From the NCBI RefSeq assembly GCF_905475395.1, contig NC_058339.1, positions 19,414,001 to 19,478,000 on the forward strand: a stretch of 64,000 nucleotides of DNA, given 5' to 3'. Source of the DNA: Chrysoperla carnea. Lineage: Eukaryota > Arthropoda > Insecta > Neuroptera > Chrysopidae. The notes below the pieces were generated by a model that made no database searches, was not told the origin of the DNA, and worked only from the letters and a program-made list of their open reading frames with translations. Positions 26,325 through 37,635 of the stretch are shown in pieces. The position numbers and the translations under genes are program-made. Numbering within the stretch: position 1 is the first letter of the stretch; each line of letters begins with the position of its first letter.

Positions 26325-27333
26325 TTTTCTCAAATCAACGAAATGTGTCTCAAAATTTGACAAGAACTAAAACACTAATCATCAGAATTCATACGCCAAA
26401 AATAAACAGACGATTTAGTTGATAATAAATGTTTATCAATGTAATTTTTCTAAAATATGCACTTGAACTTGAATTTAAATATACTCATCAAAACTATTAA
26501 AGGATAATTTTTAACAAATCAAGAAATCGATTTTGATTTTTTGTTTGTTTGAATGATAATTTGATCTTGATTGTCTTGAGTGTTCTATGTTTCTTTAGAT
26601 TTTTTAATTCATATATTTAGTTACGTTAATTTGGTAGTTTCAGACATTCTTCCATAAAAGAGGCCACCCACATCATTATTTTTCATTTTTATTTATTTTA
26701 AACTACATCCGATTATACAATTAAATTTATGATGTGGTTGGGGTCGGTTACTTCGGTTCTTATTCAAGCGATTTTATTTGTTATTTGTTACAGATGCATC
26801 AGAGTCAGGTTTGTAGTACCTATTATAGATTTCACCCGGACTACTGGTCGTGAGTCATGACCAGATGGAAATGTTTTGACAAAAGGACATATCTAGAATA
26901 CTAGATACGCCATGTTCAGATCTTTAACACTCTAGTCGACTATTCCCGTTCTCTCGCACATAACTTTAACTCTAAGGTACACGTATTTAGACCTCAATAA
27001 CTCATATTAAATCGATTCTAAGGTTGAAGGTACAAAATAACTACATAAAACACATAATTTTTTTTAATTTACAAACTTTTTTTTTTAAATTTCAATAATT
27101 TTTGCAAAAAAAAGAAAAGAATCATTTATTTTATAACTAATAAAACTCAGTTACAATCCATAATCCATTTTTAAGTAAAATGTGAAGTGACTCGCTTTAT
27201 ATAAAAAAAATTAAAAATATTAAAAATAAAAAAATACAGTACCTAATAGGTATTATGCACTAAAAACATGGTCCGGTAGTTTTGGGCATTTTTCTTGTGC
27301 AAAATAGTTATCTCTTAATTTTCAATAAGCGTG

Positions 27334-29370
27334 TTAATTATCAGGATTTTCAATTAATTGATTATCTGTAAAATCAGCTTTCCAATGTGGCCATGTTTTT
27401 ATAGTTTCATACAATGCATTTCCAGGGCTAAGGAATGGACGACACTGACAATGTCCAATCAATTGATAGTCAGTATCAATCATTCCTTGTTGGACACCAA
27501 ATGCAATCAATCGATGACAGACATCTAAAGCTTTTTGAGATGGTAAGGTGGTGTTAAACGTTCCAATGAATGTAATACCCAATGAGTTTTGGTTAAATCC
27601 TTTACTATGCGCTCCAACTTTCCGCCAGCCACGACCTTCATACACTTGTCCATCACAGCCAATTAGAAAATTATATCCGATATCACTCCATCCGTTACTT
27701 TCAATATGAAATGTTTGAATTAATCGAACAGCACTTATATTTCCTGATTGAGTAGTAGAAGATGATGTTGCAGTATGACCTAAAAATTATTATTCGAATT
27801 ATTTTTTGCATTGATTAGATAGGCATGTCGTGCAAAAGAAATGATCATTGACTTTGAATTAATTTTTAAACAAGCTTTTTATACATCCGACGATGGTGGT
27901 ATTATACTCAACAATTTTTTTAAGGCAATTTGTTGCTTACCATTTTGTTTTTTGAATCAGATTCATTCATTTTGTTTTTGAATCAATTACCGAGACTCTA
28001 CTGTAATCAGTTAATTACTTTCATGCAGCCAGTTTTAGTTACGTTATTGAAGACACTAACAACTTTTGTGAAATACCATTTAACTGGACTGATTTTTTAC
28101 TTACTTTAAAATGTCTCAAAGAATGTCAGAAACCATTGACAAGATGTATCGTAAAGTATATGCATGAGTAGATTCGGTAAAAGTTTCCATTACCAAAAAA
28201 CATTTATGAGTAAAACGGATAATACTACTTACAAATAATTACTAGATTTGCGGCTGGATTTGTTCTAAATAATTCTTCATATGGAGGCTCAGCTAACCAC
28301 ATATCTCGATAAATCATTGGAATTGTGGGAGGTGTTTCTTTAAACAAATGAATAATAAGGGTGAATTAATATAATTTACACAAAATTGTAATATTATTTT
28401 CAACTGGGAAAATATTTATTGAATAAATCGAAGTACATTACCTAATACGAACCTTATGACTAGCCCTAGATGCGCGCTTGATATAATATTAGAAAAGCAA
28501 AATTTTAAACTAACAACGATTAATCAAAACAAGATATGAGATTGAAAAAAAAAAAAACGTGACCAAAAGTGGCCAAACAAATTGGCACATATATGTACAT
28601 CATTATAACTCTCTCTTGCTCGTTGCTTCTTTGGTTTGAACGAACTCTAACTCAGTTGTAGCCTACTTCTTTTCCTTATACTTAGTCGAATAGACTAAAC
28701 ACTCATTAATTCAGCGAAAAAAATAATTTGATTTTTATATTATTAATTCTACCCAAAAAAATTTACATTAATGAATTCGACTCTTCTATTTCAAGTGCAT
28801 ATAATAAAATATACGCTTTTCGAAAAATGACTTACCGAGAGGCATAGATACATGTATTTCTTGTTTGATATCAGTGCTATACTCGACTTTATTTACATTA
28901 TAATTAATATTTACAGGACCATTAATGTATGTTATGTTACCCACATGAACTTGGCTTGAACTTTCAATGCTTACATCGCCAAAACTAGTATATCCACCAA
29001 GTTCAGTATTTCCATTTAAAACATTTTTTAATATTTCCTTAACTAGCTTAACTTCATTTCCAGTAATACTAGAATCATTCGATTTATTTGTGACCTGAAT
29101 ATCTTCTTTTTGTAATCGTATATCATGTAAATTCACACTCAAGTTTGATGATTGTTTAGATTCATGTATTATCATTTCATTTGTTTGGCTTATCAACGTT
29201 TTTGATAAAGTTCCATTTTTTGAACCTTCTTGTTTTTCTATATTTATGCGTTTATTATTTTCTTTGTTAAATTGATTTAGTTGATTTAAAATAATTTCTT
29301 CGCTGAAATGATATTCATTATTCGTTATTGCTGTAATGTTTTGCTCACTACTTTTTGAACACTCTACCAT
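27334..29370 (-). CDS. Peptidoglycan recognition protein with cryptic-RHIM-like motif, PGRP-LE-type (upstream tandem copy)
   Basis: Three exons on the minus strand: 29370-28836, 28337-28233 and 27779-27334, the same intron positions and phases as the neighbouring copy; 1086 nt, 361 aa. The N-terminal half (1-178) has the same layout, with the RHIM-like motif at about 141-157 identical to the sister's. The PGRP domain has PMIYRDMW, H215-Thr, GWSDIGYNFLIG (Y249), GQVYEGRGWRKVGAHS, SLGITFIGTFN and GHCQCRPFLSPGN (H323). The zinc-Cys position is Ser331, so it is predicted to be non-catalytic. Unlike its sister, the loop after H215 is Ser/Thr only (ATSSSTTQSGN): the cysteine pair that normally forms the conserved PGRP disulfide is missing, which would be tolerable in the reducing cytosol. 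A TAG stop lies just upstream in frame, so the first ATG is the natural start unless an upstream exon exists. Inferred role: intracellular peptidoglycan sensor upstream of Imd. Confidence 0.88.
28865..29014 (-). other. RHIM-like motif segment in the upstream PGRP copy
   Basis: Same segment as in the sister gene, with identical protein sequence across the motif and only a handful of nucleotide differences (for example GGA/GGT and ATC/ATA codons). The much lower divergence here than in the flanking exon suggests conversion between copies or strong constraint. Confidence 0.6.
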
Positions 29371-29947
29371 TATTTTGCCCAAATTTAACACCAACTACAA
29401 CGAATCACGAATGTTACACTATAGTGCAAAATTACAAATCTTTCAGTTGATATTAATAATCAAATCTATTCCAATTTAATTCTTAGAAATTTTTGATTAT
29501 TTATAATGCTCAACAATATTATTTTGCACTGTTATGTTTATCAAACAAAACACAAGTGTGTGCACTGGGTAGTGTTTTATTGTGGAATATTAGTGAAATG
29601 TTCAGACATATGACTAATAACATCCATAATTTTGCGGGGAATCAGTTCGTAAGGTTCATAGTTATATTTATATATGTGGCCTTGAAATAATATCTTTTAT
29701 AATTTCTAGTTAATTTTTTTATCATTTATTTGAGTATAAAGAATAAATATTCGTTTTTATTTACTATACCTACTCTTTACGTTACCCAATAGGAATAAAC
29801 CAAGTATGTATTCCTACTAAATTTGGTCCATACTTTTCAAATTTTTGGGCATAATTAACCTAGCTCTAATAGGTTTCAAGATATTTCTAATATTGTAAAT
29901 TAATGAGCGCCTTTTACATGATTCTTTACTAACTTTTTGTTTTTTTA

Positions 29948-30220
29948 TCAAACATACGTTTTGTTTTGTGCCTCTATTTCCGTTGTGCCGGTGGCGAGTA
30001 TCTTCTTCACCACGCCCTCGTTACGGACCAGCTTGCCATGAATAGAAGGACCCGCTTGAACTAGTCTTTTTTTGACGACTACTGAGTTTAAGTCTGTTGA
30101 TGACAAAGCACTCAAAGCCCAGCCCCTGTTCTTAAACAGCTCCAAATAATGCATGGAGTACTGCCCGGAGAAGTTAACTTTTTTCGATATCACAACGAAA
30201 CATAGGTCTACGTGTGTCCC
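29948..30220 (-). pseudogene. Unidentified coding-like fragment (about 88 codons, no clear start)
   Basis: A minus-strand open frame reading from about 30220 (GGTHVDLCFVVISKKVNFSG) through AGPSIHGKLVRNEGVVKKI to a TAA near 29948. Its base composition is far less AT-rich than its surroundings and its amino-acid use looks like a real protein, but there is no ATG at the apparent start (the frame is open upstream of its first internal Met), no splice context and no neighbouring exon that I can join. It could be an exon remnant, a transposon or captured-gene relic, or a processed fragment. I do not recognise the family. Confidence 0.35.
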
Positions 30221-31187
30221 ACCCCAAGCCAGATAAAAAGAATCATGAAATATTCGCTTTATGATCTTATCTGAAAAGAAATAATACCAGCCTAATCAAA
30301 CGGGAACAAGAAAACAAAAACAATATATAATTTTGATAGTCTTATATGTATTTTAAAATAGTAATAATATGTATAGTTTTTCACATAAAACATAAAATTC
30401 ATTAATTACTAACTACAAACACAAAATAGCATTAATATAATTGTGATACAACAGTGGTTTCTTTTCTTTTTTTTTAATAATAATTAATATTTATTTAATA
30501 ATTATTAAAATAATCGTATTTTTTGTTTTATCCTAAAAATATTTCTAAGAATTAACCATCACAGGTTGGTGTTTTGTTGTAAAATGATAATAACATTGTT
30601 TTTAATAATTAATTAAAAATAAAATAATATAATATTTTATTTATTATTTATTTATATAATAAGAATACTTCAGTTTTTTATTAATAAAAAATAATTTTTT
30701 TTATTTTACACAATTTATTTAATATTGTTTTTCTTTTTTTATTAATAATATTTTTATTTTGTTTTTGTTAATAATAATTTGATCCTAAATAACTAGTTTT
30801 ATTGTAATTTATACTTTATACAATATTTTTTTATATTTAAATATACATTAAAATCGATTTTTAATTAGTTTACTATGGACGGAATGAAAAATTGAACAGA
30901 AGGATTTTGAAGTAAATGATATTTGCGTTAGGTGTCCTGAAAGTCCTGGAATGATTTTATAACTCAACTTTTTTTGTTTTAATCTTTTTAAACAAATTTT
31001 GAATCGTTGGAAAATTTAATTATATAATTTGCTTTATTGATAATTAAAAATTTTTGTTTGAATGTTTTCAGTTTTCATCACAAAAACAGAAAGAGAAACC
31101 ATTTGAGATGTTGTCAAAAATATTTCGGAAAACCAAGAAAATTTTTGTATTCTGTAATCACTGTAAGTTCAATTTCGTGTGTATATG

Positions 31188-31190
<3 letters not shown>

Positions 31191-31243
<53 letters not shown>

Positions 31244-31259
31244 TGTGTGTGGTGTGTGC
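31191..31259. repeat. (GT)n microsatellite
   Basis: About 30 GT units with two interruptions. The Cys/Val-repeat open frames spanning it on the + strand are artefacts. Confidence 0.95.
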
Positions 31260-31436
31260 ATTTTCCACACGATTTAGTATTCAAAATTACATACTAAAAC
31301 GTATGAATCTGGATAAATTTTTATTCTTGTATTTACATAAATTATGAATTTTAAATGATTATATTAAGCATATAGGCAAGAGTCAATACAGGTATGTTAA
31401 ATACTTGCATATAAAAATATAAAGCAAGTGGTATTA

Positions 31437-31662
31437 CAATCATAGAATATTAAACTAGATATGGCCCAAAACTTGTGATACGATGAATGAGAGACAAGAT
31501 TGCCTGTGAAAGTCCATATGCCTTGCCATATTTATAAGTATATTTATATAAGACAAGGACACAGGAGAACTCACTGGAACTTTTCCCTGTCATTCATCAT
31601 ATCGCATCCACTTACAGCCTGGGATCCCTCGCGTTCTTTATGTAGAATATTCTATGATTACG
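31437..31662. repeat. Weak foldback repeat
   Basis: AATCATAGAATATT at the left and its reverse complement at about 31645-31660, with a second inner pair (GATACGATGAATGA / TCATTCATCATATCGC). It looks like a decayed MITE. The 79-codon frame at 31500-31739 is not gene-like. Confidence 0.4.
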
Positions 31663-32383
31663 ATAGACCTTTTCATTTCAATTACGATTCATTATTGTTT
31701 TGGAGAGACAGTAATAAGTTGAACAAAGATACTAGATAATTGTTATTTATTTTATCACATTAGTTTTTTGACAAACTGTACGAAAAAAAAGGTAATCACT
31801 TTTTAAAATGAAAACGTCTATTGAAGAACTTTATTCAATTTACAAAAAATGATGGTAAGTTAAACTTGTTGTTTTATCGGAATTTTAATAAGCGGTTTAT
31901 TATAACCATTTTTTTATATTTATTAAAATTAAAATAAAAAAATTATTTTAACACTTTAAAAATCGTCAGGAAGTATGATGGTATCATCATATTTTGATTG
32001 ACGGATTTAAAGAAGATATTTACAAAATAATTATAGAAATGAAAACATCCTTAATAACCTTTTACCAATTTATCATGGTGATGTAATTTATACAAATTTG
32101 TTTAAAATAATATAAACAAAATGTTAATATACAAAGTTTATTTTTAGATTTTGATTTTCGAAGGATATGTCCGCATTCTTCACCTTGAATTGCAAATTTT
32201 TTTTTTAATAGATAAAATCACATTTGTCTGTAAAAATGTTCGTACGTGGTGGTTATCTCAAAATATTTCGAGTAATTTTTGCCACCATTATCTTGAGGGT
32301 AAAAAGCAATTACTTTTTGAATAAAGTCTTGTTGAAAAGCAAGTGTTGATCAATTTTGTTTTAATTTACTAAATCATTTTTAA

Positions 32384-32545
32384 CCCCCGAACTAAAAATA
32401 AGGGGTGTTATAAGTTTGACCGCTATGTGTGTGTGTTTCTGCCTGTCTGTGGCATTTGTGATTTTCATTTTTTTGGCTTTTTTTGAAAGGTAATTTAATG
32501 GAGAGTGTCCTTAGCTATGTTTCAAATGCGAATTTATTATCCCGT
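32384..32545 (+). repeat. Repeat family B, short copy
   Basis: Contains CCCCCGAACTAAAAATAAGG, GTTTGACCGCTATGTGTGTG, TGAAAGGTAATTTAATGGAG and CCCGTACCCGAAAAA. The downstream half of the family is missing. Confidence 0.7.
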
Positions 32546-34402
32546 ACCCGAAAAAATACACCTCTGTATACATGAGCGTATACTGTGCATTTATAAAATA
32601 CAAGAATAAAAATTTGTTCAAACATTTTCAAAATATTTGATAGCTTAAAAATGTAAGTTGTTCGTTTCTTTGTATAATTTACGCTATCAATTTCATTATA
32701 AATAAACTTAAATGAGTATTATTTTGTTCGAATTAAAGTTTTTTTTTCTGTCAACTGCAATAAAACTGCAGTTTAGAATCAATTTTAAAATATATTTAAA
32801 TAAAATCATCACAACTGCTTTTTTTTTAAAGAATAATTAAATCAAATGTTAAAACACTATTTTTGTAAATACATTGTTTAATTAATAGTCGTATAATGTT
32901 TTGTATACAATTATTATTAGGTTTTAAACCATCTTCTACAAATTCTATTCTATACAGAATGAATTTAAATAATTTTCCTACGAAAATGTCTTTTATTTTT
33001 TTAAAAGAAATCAAATAATAATATAAATAAATATCTTGGCATTTTAATTTTTTGTAAATAATAAAATAATATGTTCATTTTTCAATTTTCTAAAATACAA
33101 TTCACCAATTTTCCATAAGTTTTGTTTTGTTTTCTAGGTAATAAAATTCTAAGTGCTAAAAAAGACACAAAAAATGTGATTTGTCTTGTTATTACAAATA
33201 AACTGTGTTTAACAATAACAATTATGTCTAAATTCACTTTCTATAATATTTCTAGTAATATTTAGTTTTTATTTTGTTAATGTTCTTTCCTATTACGTTA
33301 TTTTTTGAAATACGTATTTTTCATCCACTATTTTTGTTTTTATTAATGAATAAAAATTTGATTCTTGTTGATGTTGAGTTTTCCAATCGGTATATATGAT
33401 GTAACTTTTATATTCATATATTCATTTAAATATATAATATAATTATTATATAACTGGATTCACTAATTTCATGGATGTGTCCAAGGAATAAAATTTTCAT
33501 CTAAATTTTACTCGAATCATTTTCAAATCAATTATCCTCGTATCTGAAAATTAAAAAAAAAAAGTTATTAATATTTATTTAATAGTATTGAGTATTTTTA
33601 AAACAAAATTATATTGATCAACGCCAGTTTGGAACTGTCGTTGTTGAACTTCGAACAAGAAACTAAATAGTTCCACTGACACTTGGCTTATGTATTTAAA
33701 GTATATATGAAGTAATTACATTCAGCCAGATTTTTGTCAATTTTTAAGTAAAAAACAAAAACAGAAGTAACTGCTACTATTGTACCTATTGATATGGTGC
33801 GATTCACCAAAAAAATATTTTAATTTGCCTTGACATTGTTGTAATGATTTCCTTATCAGTATTTCTTAACTCGTAGGTAAAGTAATTATATAATTTGATA
33901 ATAGCTTGTATTTTTTCATTTCGAACTACAAAAGTTTTTAAAATTTGCGATAACATCACCAGTGCCGTCGTTATTCGCTGGTTATGTATAAGCTTAAACG
34001 ATTTTGATAAATAATACGAACCCGAAATTTCATAAAAATTGAGAATAAAACATTCATTTGTTTAATCTGACTCTTAGAGTGGTCTTAAGAAGTTTTCTTT
34101 TCTTCATTGTTTATTTTTTTTTTAAATTTGACAACAATAATCTTTACAGAAAACGGCGACGATCTTTATGGGAAACGGTATTTAGTCAAACTTTCTACAG
34201 CTATGGATTCAGACAGATACTTAACAAGCTGATCGTTCAGGATTACAAATTTTAAAAAATCGGGTTTTTGAGATAATAGAGCGAGCGATCTGTCAGATCC
34301 TTAAAACAGTATAAATTGTAGGTACACGAAAATATCAATGTGCAGTCCGCCACCAAATTAGCAACGAGTAACATACACAACACAATAAGAATAATTACGA
34401 TA

Positions 34403-34460
34403 AGCTAATTCATACTGATGATGACTACTTGGTAGTCGAAATACGTATTTATATAATACA
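34403..34460 (+). ncRNA. Hammerhead-ribozyme-like motif (degenerate)
   Basis: CTGATGA (34415-34421) is followed by a perfect 6-bp stem GACTAC-TTG-GTAGTC (34423-34437), then GAAA (34438-34441) and a self-complementary AAATACGTATTT. This is the order CUGAUGA - stem II - GAAA - palindromic stem III seen in minimal hammerheads of insect retroelements. An extra U lies between CUGAUGA and stem II and stem I is weak, so self-cleavage is doubtful. Confidence 0.25.
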
Positions 34461-35210
34461 AAAAATTGATCGAGAAAATTTTTCATTTATTATCTTTGAT
34501 AGTATTTGTAATAATTTTTGTTTTGTCTATTACTAAGTCTCATGAATGTACGCCCTTAAAGGTAACTTTCTTGATCTCATTTTCGGAGTAAAAACGATAA
34601 CTTTCTATGTAACTGGTTAAAAAGTATGTGTTTTTTTTTTTTTATAAAAATGATTATAAATAATCTAAGAATAAATGATAATGAAAACGAGGTTACTAAT
34701 TATCATAGTATTTATTATTATCATATTATTTATTAAGGTAAAATATATAATATTTTGTTATGAAAATTGTAGGTTTGAGGATGCTCCCTTCAAATTCACC
34801 TTGATCACACATCACATTTTAAATCTGCAAAATTAACGTTAAGTATATAGGTAGATCTATCTATGTAGTATTTAAAAATAAAAAAAAATAAAAATAAAAA
34901 TTATAATTAAGTATGATGATGATGTTCAACAGAGATCTTTATCATAATATTTTACTGAATAAATTATAATTTGTATATAATTATTATGAAGAAAAATATC
35001 TACTTCTATACCCATACGAATACTAGATACATTGAAAATTTATTGTGAATTATTTATTAAGGTGATTAATTCTGTTATTGAATATTTTTTATTTTTTAAA
35101 CACAAATTTTATTTCCGTTCACATGAAAATTATTATTGTCTCCTGATGCAAGTCCTACTTAATTCTTTTTATAAATATACCCCGGGGAAGATTATGCTAT
35201 CAAAACGTTA

Positions 35211-35505
35211 GTGAGAACAGAGCTGGTCAGTCAGCTCTAATGTATGTGCAATAAATAAATGAGTTGCGCAATTCATTTTTTAAACTTTTTTAAGAGGTAC
35301 TTAATTGAAATAAGAAATGAAATAAAAAATTTGTTTTCTTTTCATTAATTGACAGGAGTTATTCCACAATATGCTTAGCTGATTATTATATTTATAGTTA
35401 ATATACAATTAACTACCTCCAAAAAAAATCATTTTCGTTGAAAAAATTATTTGCGTCTTATTTATTGCTCATACATTAGGGCTGACTGACCAGCTCTGTT
35501 CTCAC
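35211..35505. mobile_element. MITE, about 295 bp, with about 47-bp inverted ends
   Basis: Left end GTGAGAACAGAGCTGGTCAG, then TCAGCTCTAATGTATGTGCAATAAATA; the right end is its reverse complement with about two mismatches. The interior is AT-rich and non-coding. No clear target-site duplication. Confidence 0.7.
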
Positions 35506-37458
35506 ATTTACCTGGATTAGCTGTTATATCTGTTATTTATATGCAAAATACAATCTGTATAACAATTTTCAGCTTTAGTAAATTCATTTAAATATTATGG
35601 AAATCATTAGCGGTGTGGTAGCATATATCTGACTCTTGTTCTACCGTCCGCTTGACTGACCGCAGTATGTACGTGTACACAACTACTATAACTAATCCTT
35701 AAATGATCAGCTTTAGTAAATTCAGAGAATCTTTTGAAGATCTGGCAAATATATTTTTCCGAAATTTAAAAGAGTATAGAATTAAAACCAGACTATCTTA
35801 TTAGTGAACTTATATATAGTCTTGAATAGTCTTTAAAAGTGGTTATTATGATTTGTTTCTAGGCAGTTTCTTAATTTATTTGTACTTTTGCGTTAATTAT
35901 AAATAAATTAGCAATACCGAAAACACTATTCATACTTTTTTATTGAAAAAAAAATAAATTAACAATAATTTTTTTGAATTGAAATATCAGATCACTGACC
36001 CGAAATTTGGTATTAAATATAATAATTAATGAAATATTAAAGATATAATATTTCTTTTCATCATTAACTACAAATATATAAATAAGATTAAGACCAAAAG
36101 ATTAAAATTTGTCCGTGACCTCTAAAACTAAAAAAAATATAGGTATGTCTGTATTTATTATTAATTAAAATATAAGAAATAAAATTGAAAACTCTTTTAG
36201 CGTGGGAAAATAAACAATTAATTTTCATAATAACGTGTATCCTTGGGTAAAACTAAGAAGAATTTTAAGAAAAAAATTATATAACTTTTTGTTTAAAATA
36301 ACTTTATTATTCATTAATTTTAGTTAAAATTTCTTTTAATTTCACTTTCGTTTTTAATAAACAATTTTTTAATATCAATATGTTTTGCAGGTTTTTTTGA
36401 ATAATTTAAGTAGACAATTTTTAGAAAAATATAGAAACTAGACAATTTTTAATCATGGTTATTTGCTATTTATTCTTGTAACTGAATGACTAACCAATTT
36501 GAAAATTTCTTGAAAGTACTATGAGTTTGAGATAAAAATTTGTTAGAAATTGTAAGCATAAAGATTCGACGATGAAATATTTAAAATGTTATTGGTTACC
36601 AAAATTCTCAAAAGTTATAAATCCCGAAAAAATAATGCACTAATAGAACGAAATAAGATTGAGAATAAAAAAACAAAACTAAAATTAACTATAAACAAAG
36701 AAAACTTTACTACGGTTTAATAGATTATATTATGAGCTGAAACTCTAAATAAATAAGTTTAGTACCAGGTCTAATAAATTTTATTTTATAAATTTCTATA
36801 GTGTCGAAAGCATTCGTAAAACATTGGTAATATAAATTTGCACCTTGAATGTAGGTAATAAGTAAAAAAACTCTAAATTAAAGATAATCAAAAATACACT
36901 AAATGTTAACTTAAGATGTCTTCTACCGGTAAAACTGCTTTTAAATGCTTGAAAGAATAAAAAAATTAATTGAAAACCTTCAAACTAAAATACAAGACAA
37001 ATTTTTTGTCATAATAATAATAATAATGATAATGAAAACAAAAATAAATTAATAATACGTCTGTGTATGGAATTACTATGACGTAAGTAAATTAAAATTA
37101 TTAATTACTTCCACATAGGAATGAATAGAAGTAACAGGAGATATTAAAAAAAATATAAACTAAAGAAGTTAAACATTATGTTACATGTTGAGTGTACATA
37201 CTGTGTTACTACTTATACGGAAATGTCAAATGATCTTCTTTGAAACATAGAGGAAAATGGGTCTTATCTTAATCAAGATGCATACCTTCTTGAAACATGC
37301 TAGCAAAATAATTTTCTCTAGTACCTGGTAAAGTGTGTACACTGAAAATTTGCACTATATCAGCAGTCAAGAATTTAAAAAGAGTTAAGAATGTACGAGC
37401 GCCAGGGCAGTTTTGGATAAAAGAATTGATTTTTCTTATTTCAATTCTGAAAGTTTAA

Positions 37459-37471
37459 GGGGGGGGGGGGG
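37459..37471. repeat. Poly-G tract (13 nt)
   Basis: A 13-G run in AT-rich DNA; error-prone in assemblies. Confidence 0.9.
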
Positions 37472-37594
37472 TATATAAGATACAAATAATTTCAACCGCA
37501 AGTCGAAATTTACTTTGGCACTCGTACTACCTTAATCAAACTACTTACTCCAAATCATAGTATAGCCACAAAGAAATGTAGCCAGGTTGTCAAA

Positions 37595-37635
37595 TAAACA
37601 TCAGTACTTGGATGACCGAGTAAAAAAGACACAAA
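37595..37635 (+). pseudogene. Possible 5S rRNA fragment
   Basis: ATCAGTACTTGGATGACCGAG matches the 5S box C region (CAGTACTTGGATG exact, then GACCG). The upstream half is too divergent to align by eye. It may be a second decayed 5S-derived relic. Confidence 0.3.

Larger units (their letters stand above)
22770..29400 (-). repeat. Tandem duplication containing the two PGRP genes
   Basis: The two genes share exon structure, intron phase and 3' flank. The sequence following the upstream gene (about 27300 down to 26980) resembles that following the downstream gene (about 23200 down to 22770), for example around CTAAGGTTGA, TACAATCCAT and the CCTAATA stretch near the two 3' ends. The duplicated unit therefore includes non-coding 3' DNA, as expected for unequal crossing-over rather than retroposition. 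Introns have diverged strongly in length (1019 and 127 bp versus 498 and 453 bp). Exact breakpoints are not visible. Confidence 0.7.

Noticed and set aside
29636..29648. GGGGAATCAG as a kappaB site upstream of the PGRP gene
   Set aside because: The 3' half does not fit the Relish/NF-kappaB consensus; a single partial match is not evidence.
29493..29690. 65-codon + strand frame just upstream of the PGRP pair
   Set aside because: No recognisable features, no splice or start context; likely chance.
31037..31347. Two overlapping + strand frames rich in Cys and Val
   Set aside because: They are created by the GT microsatellite at 31191-31259.
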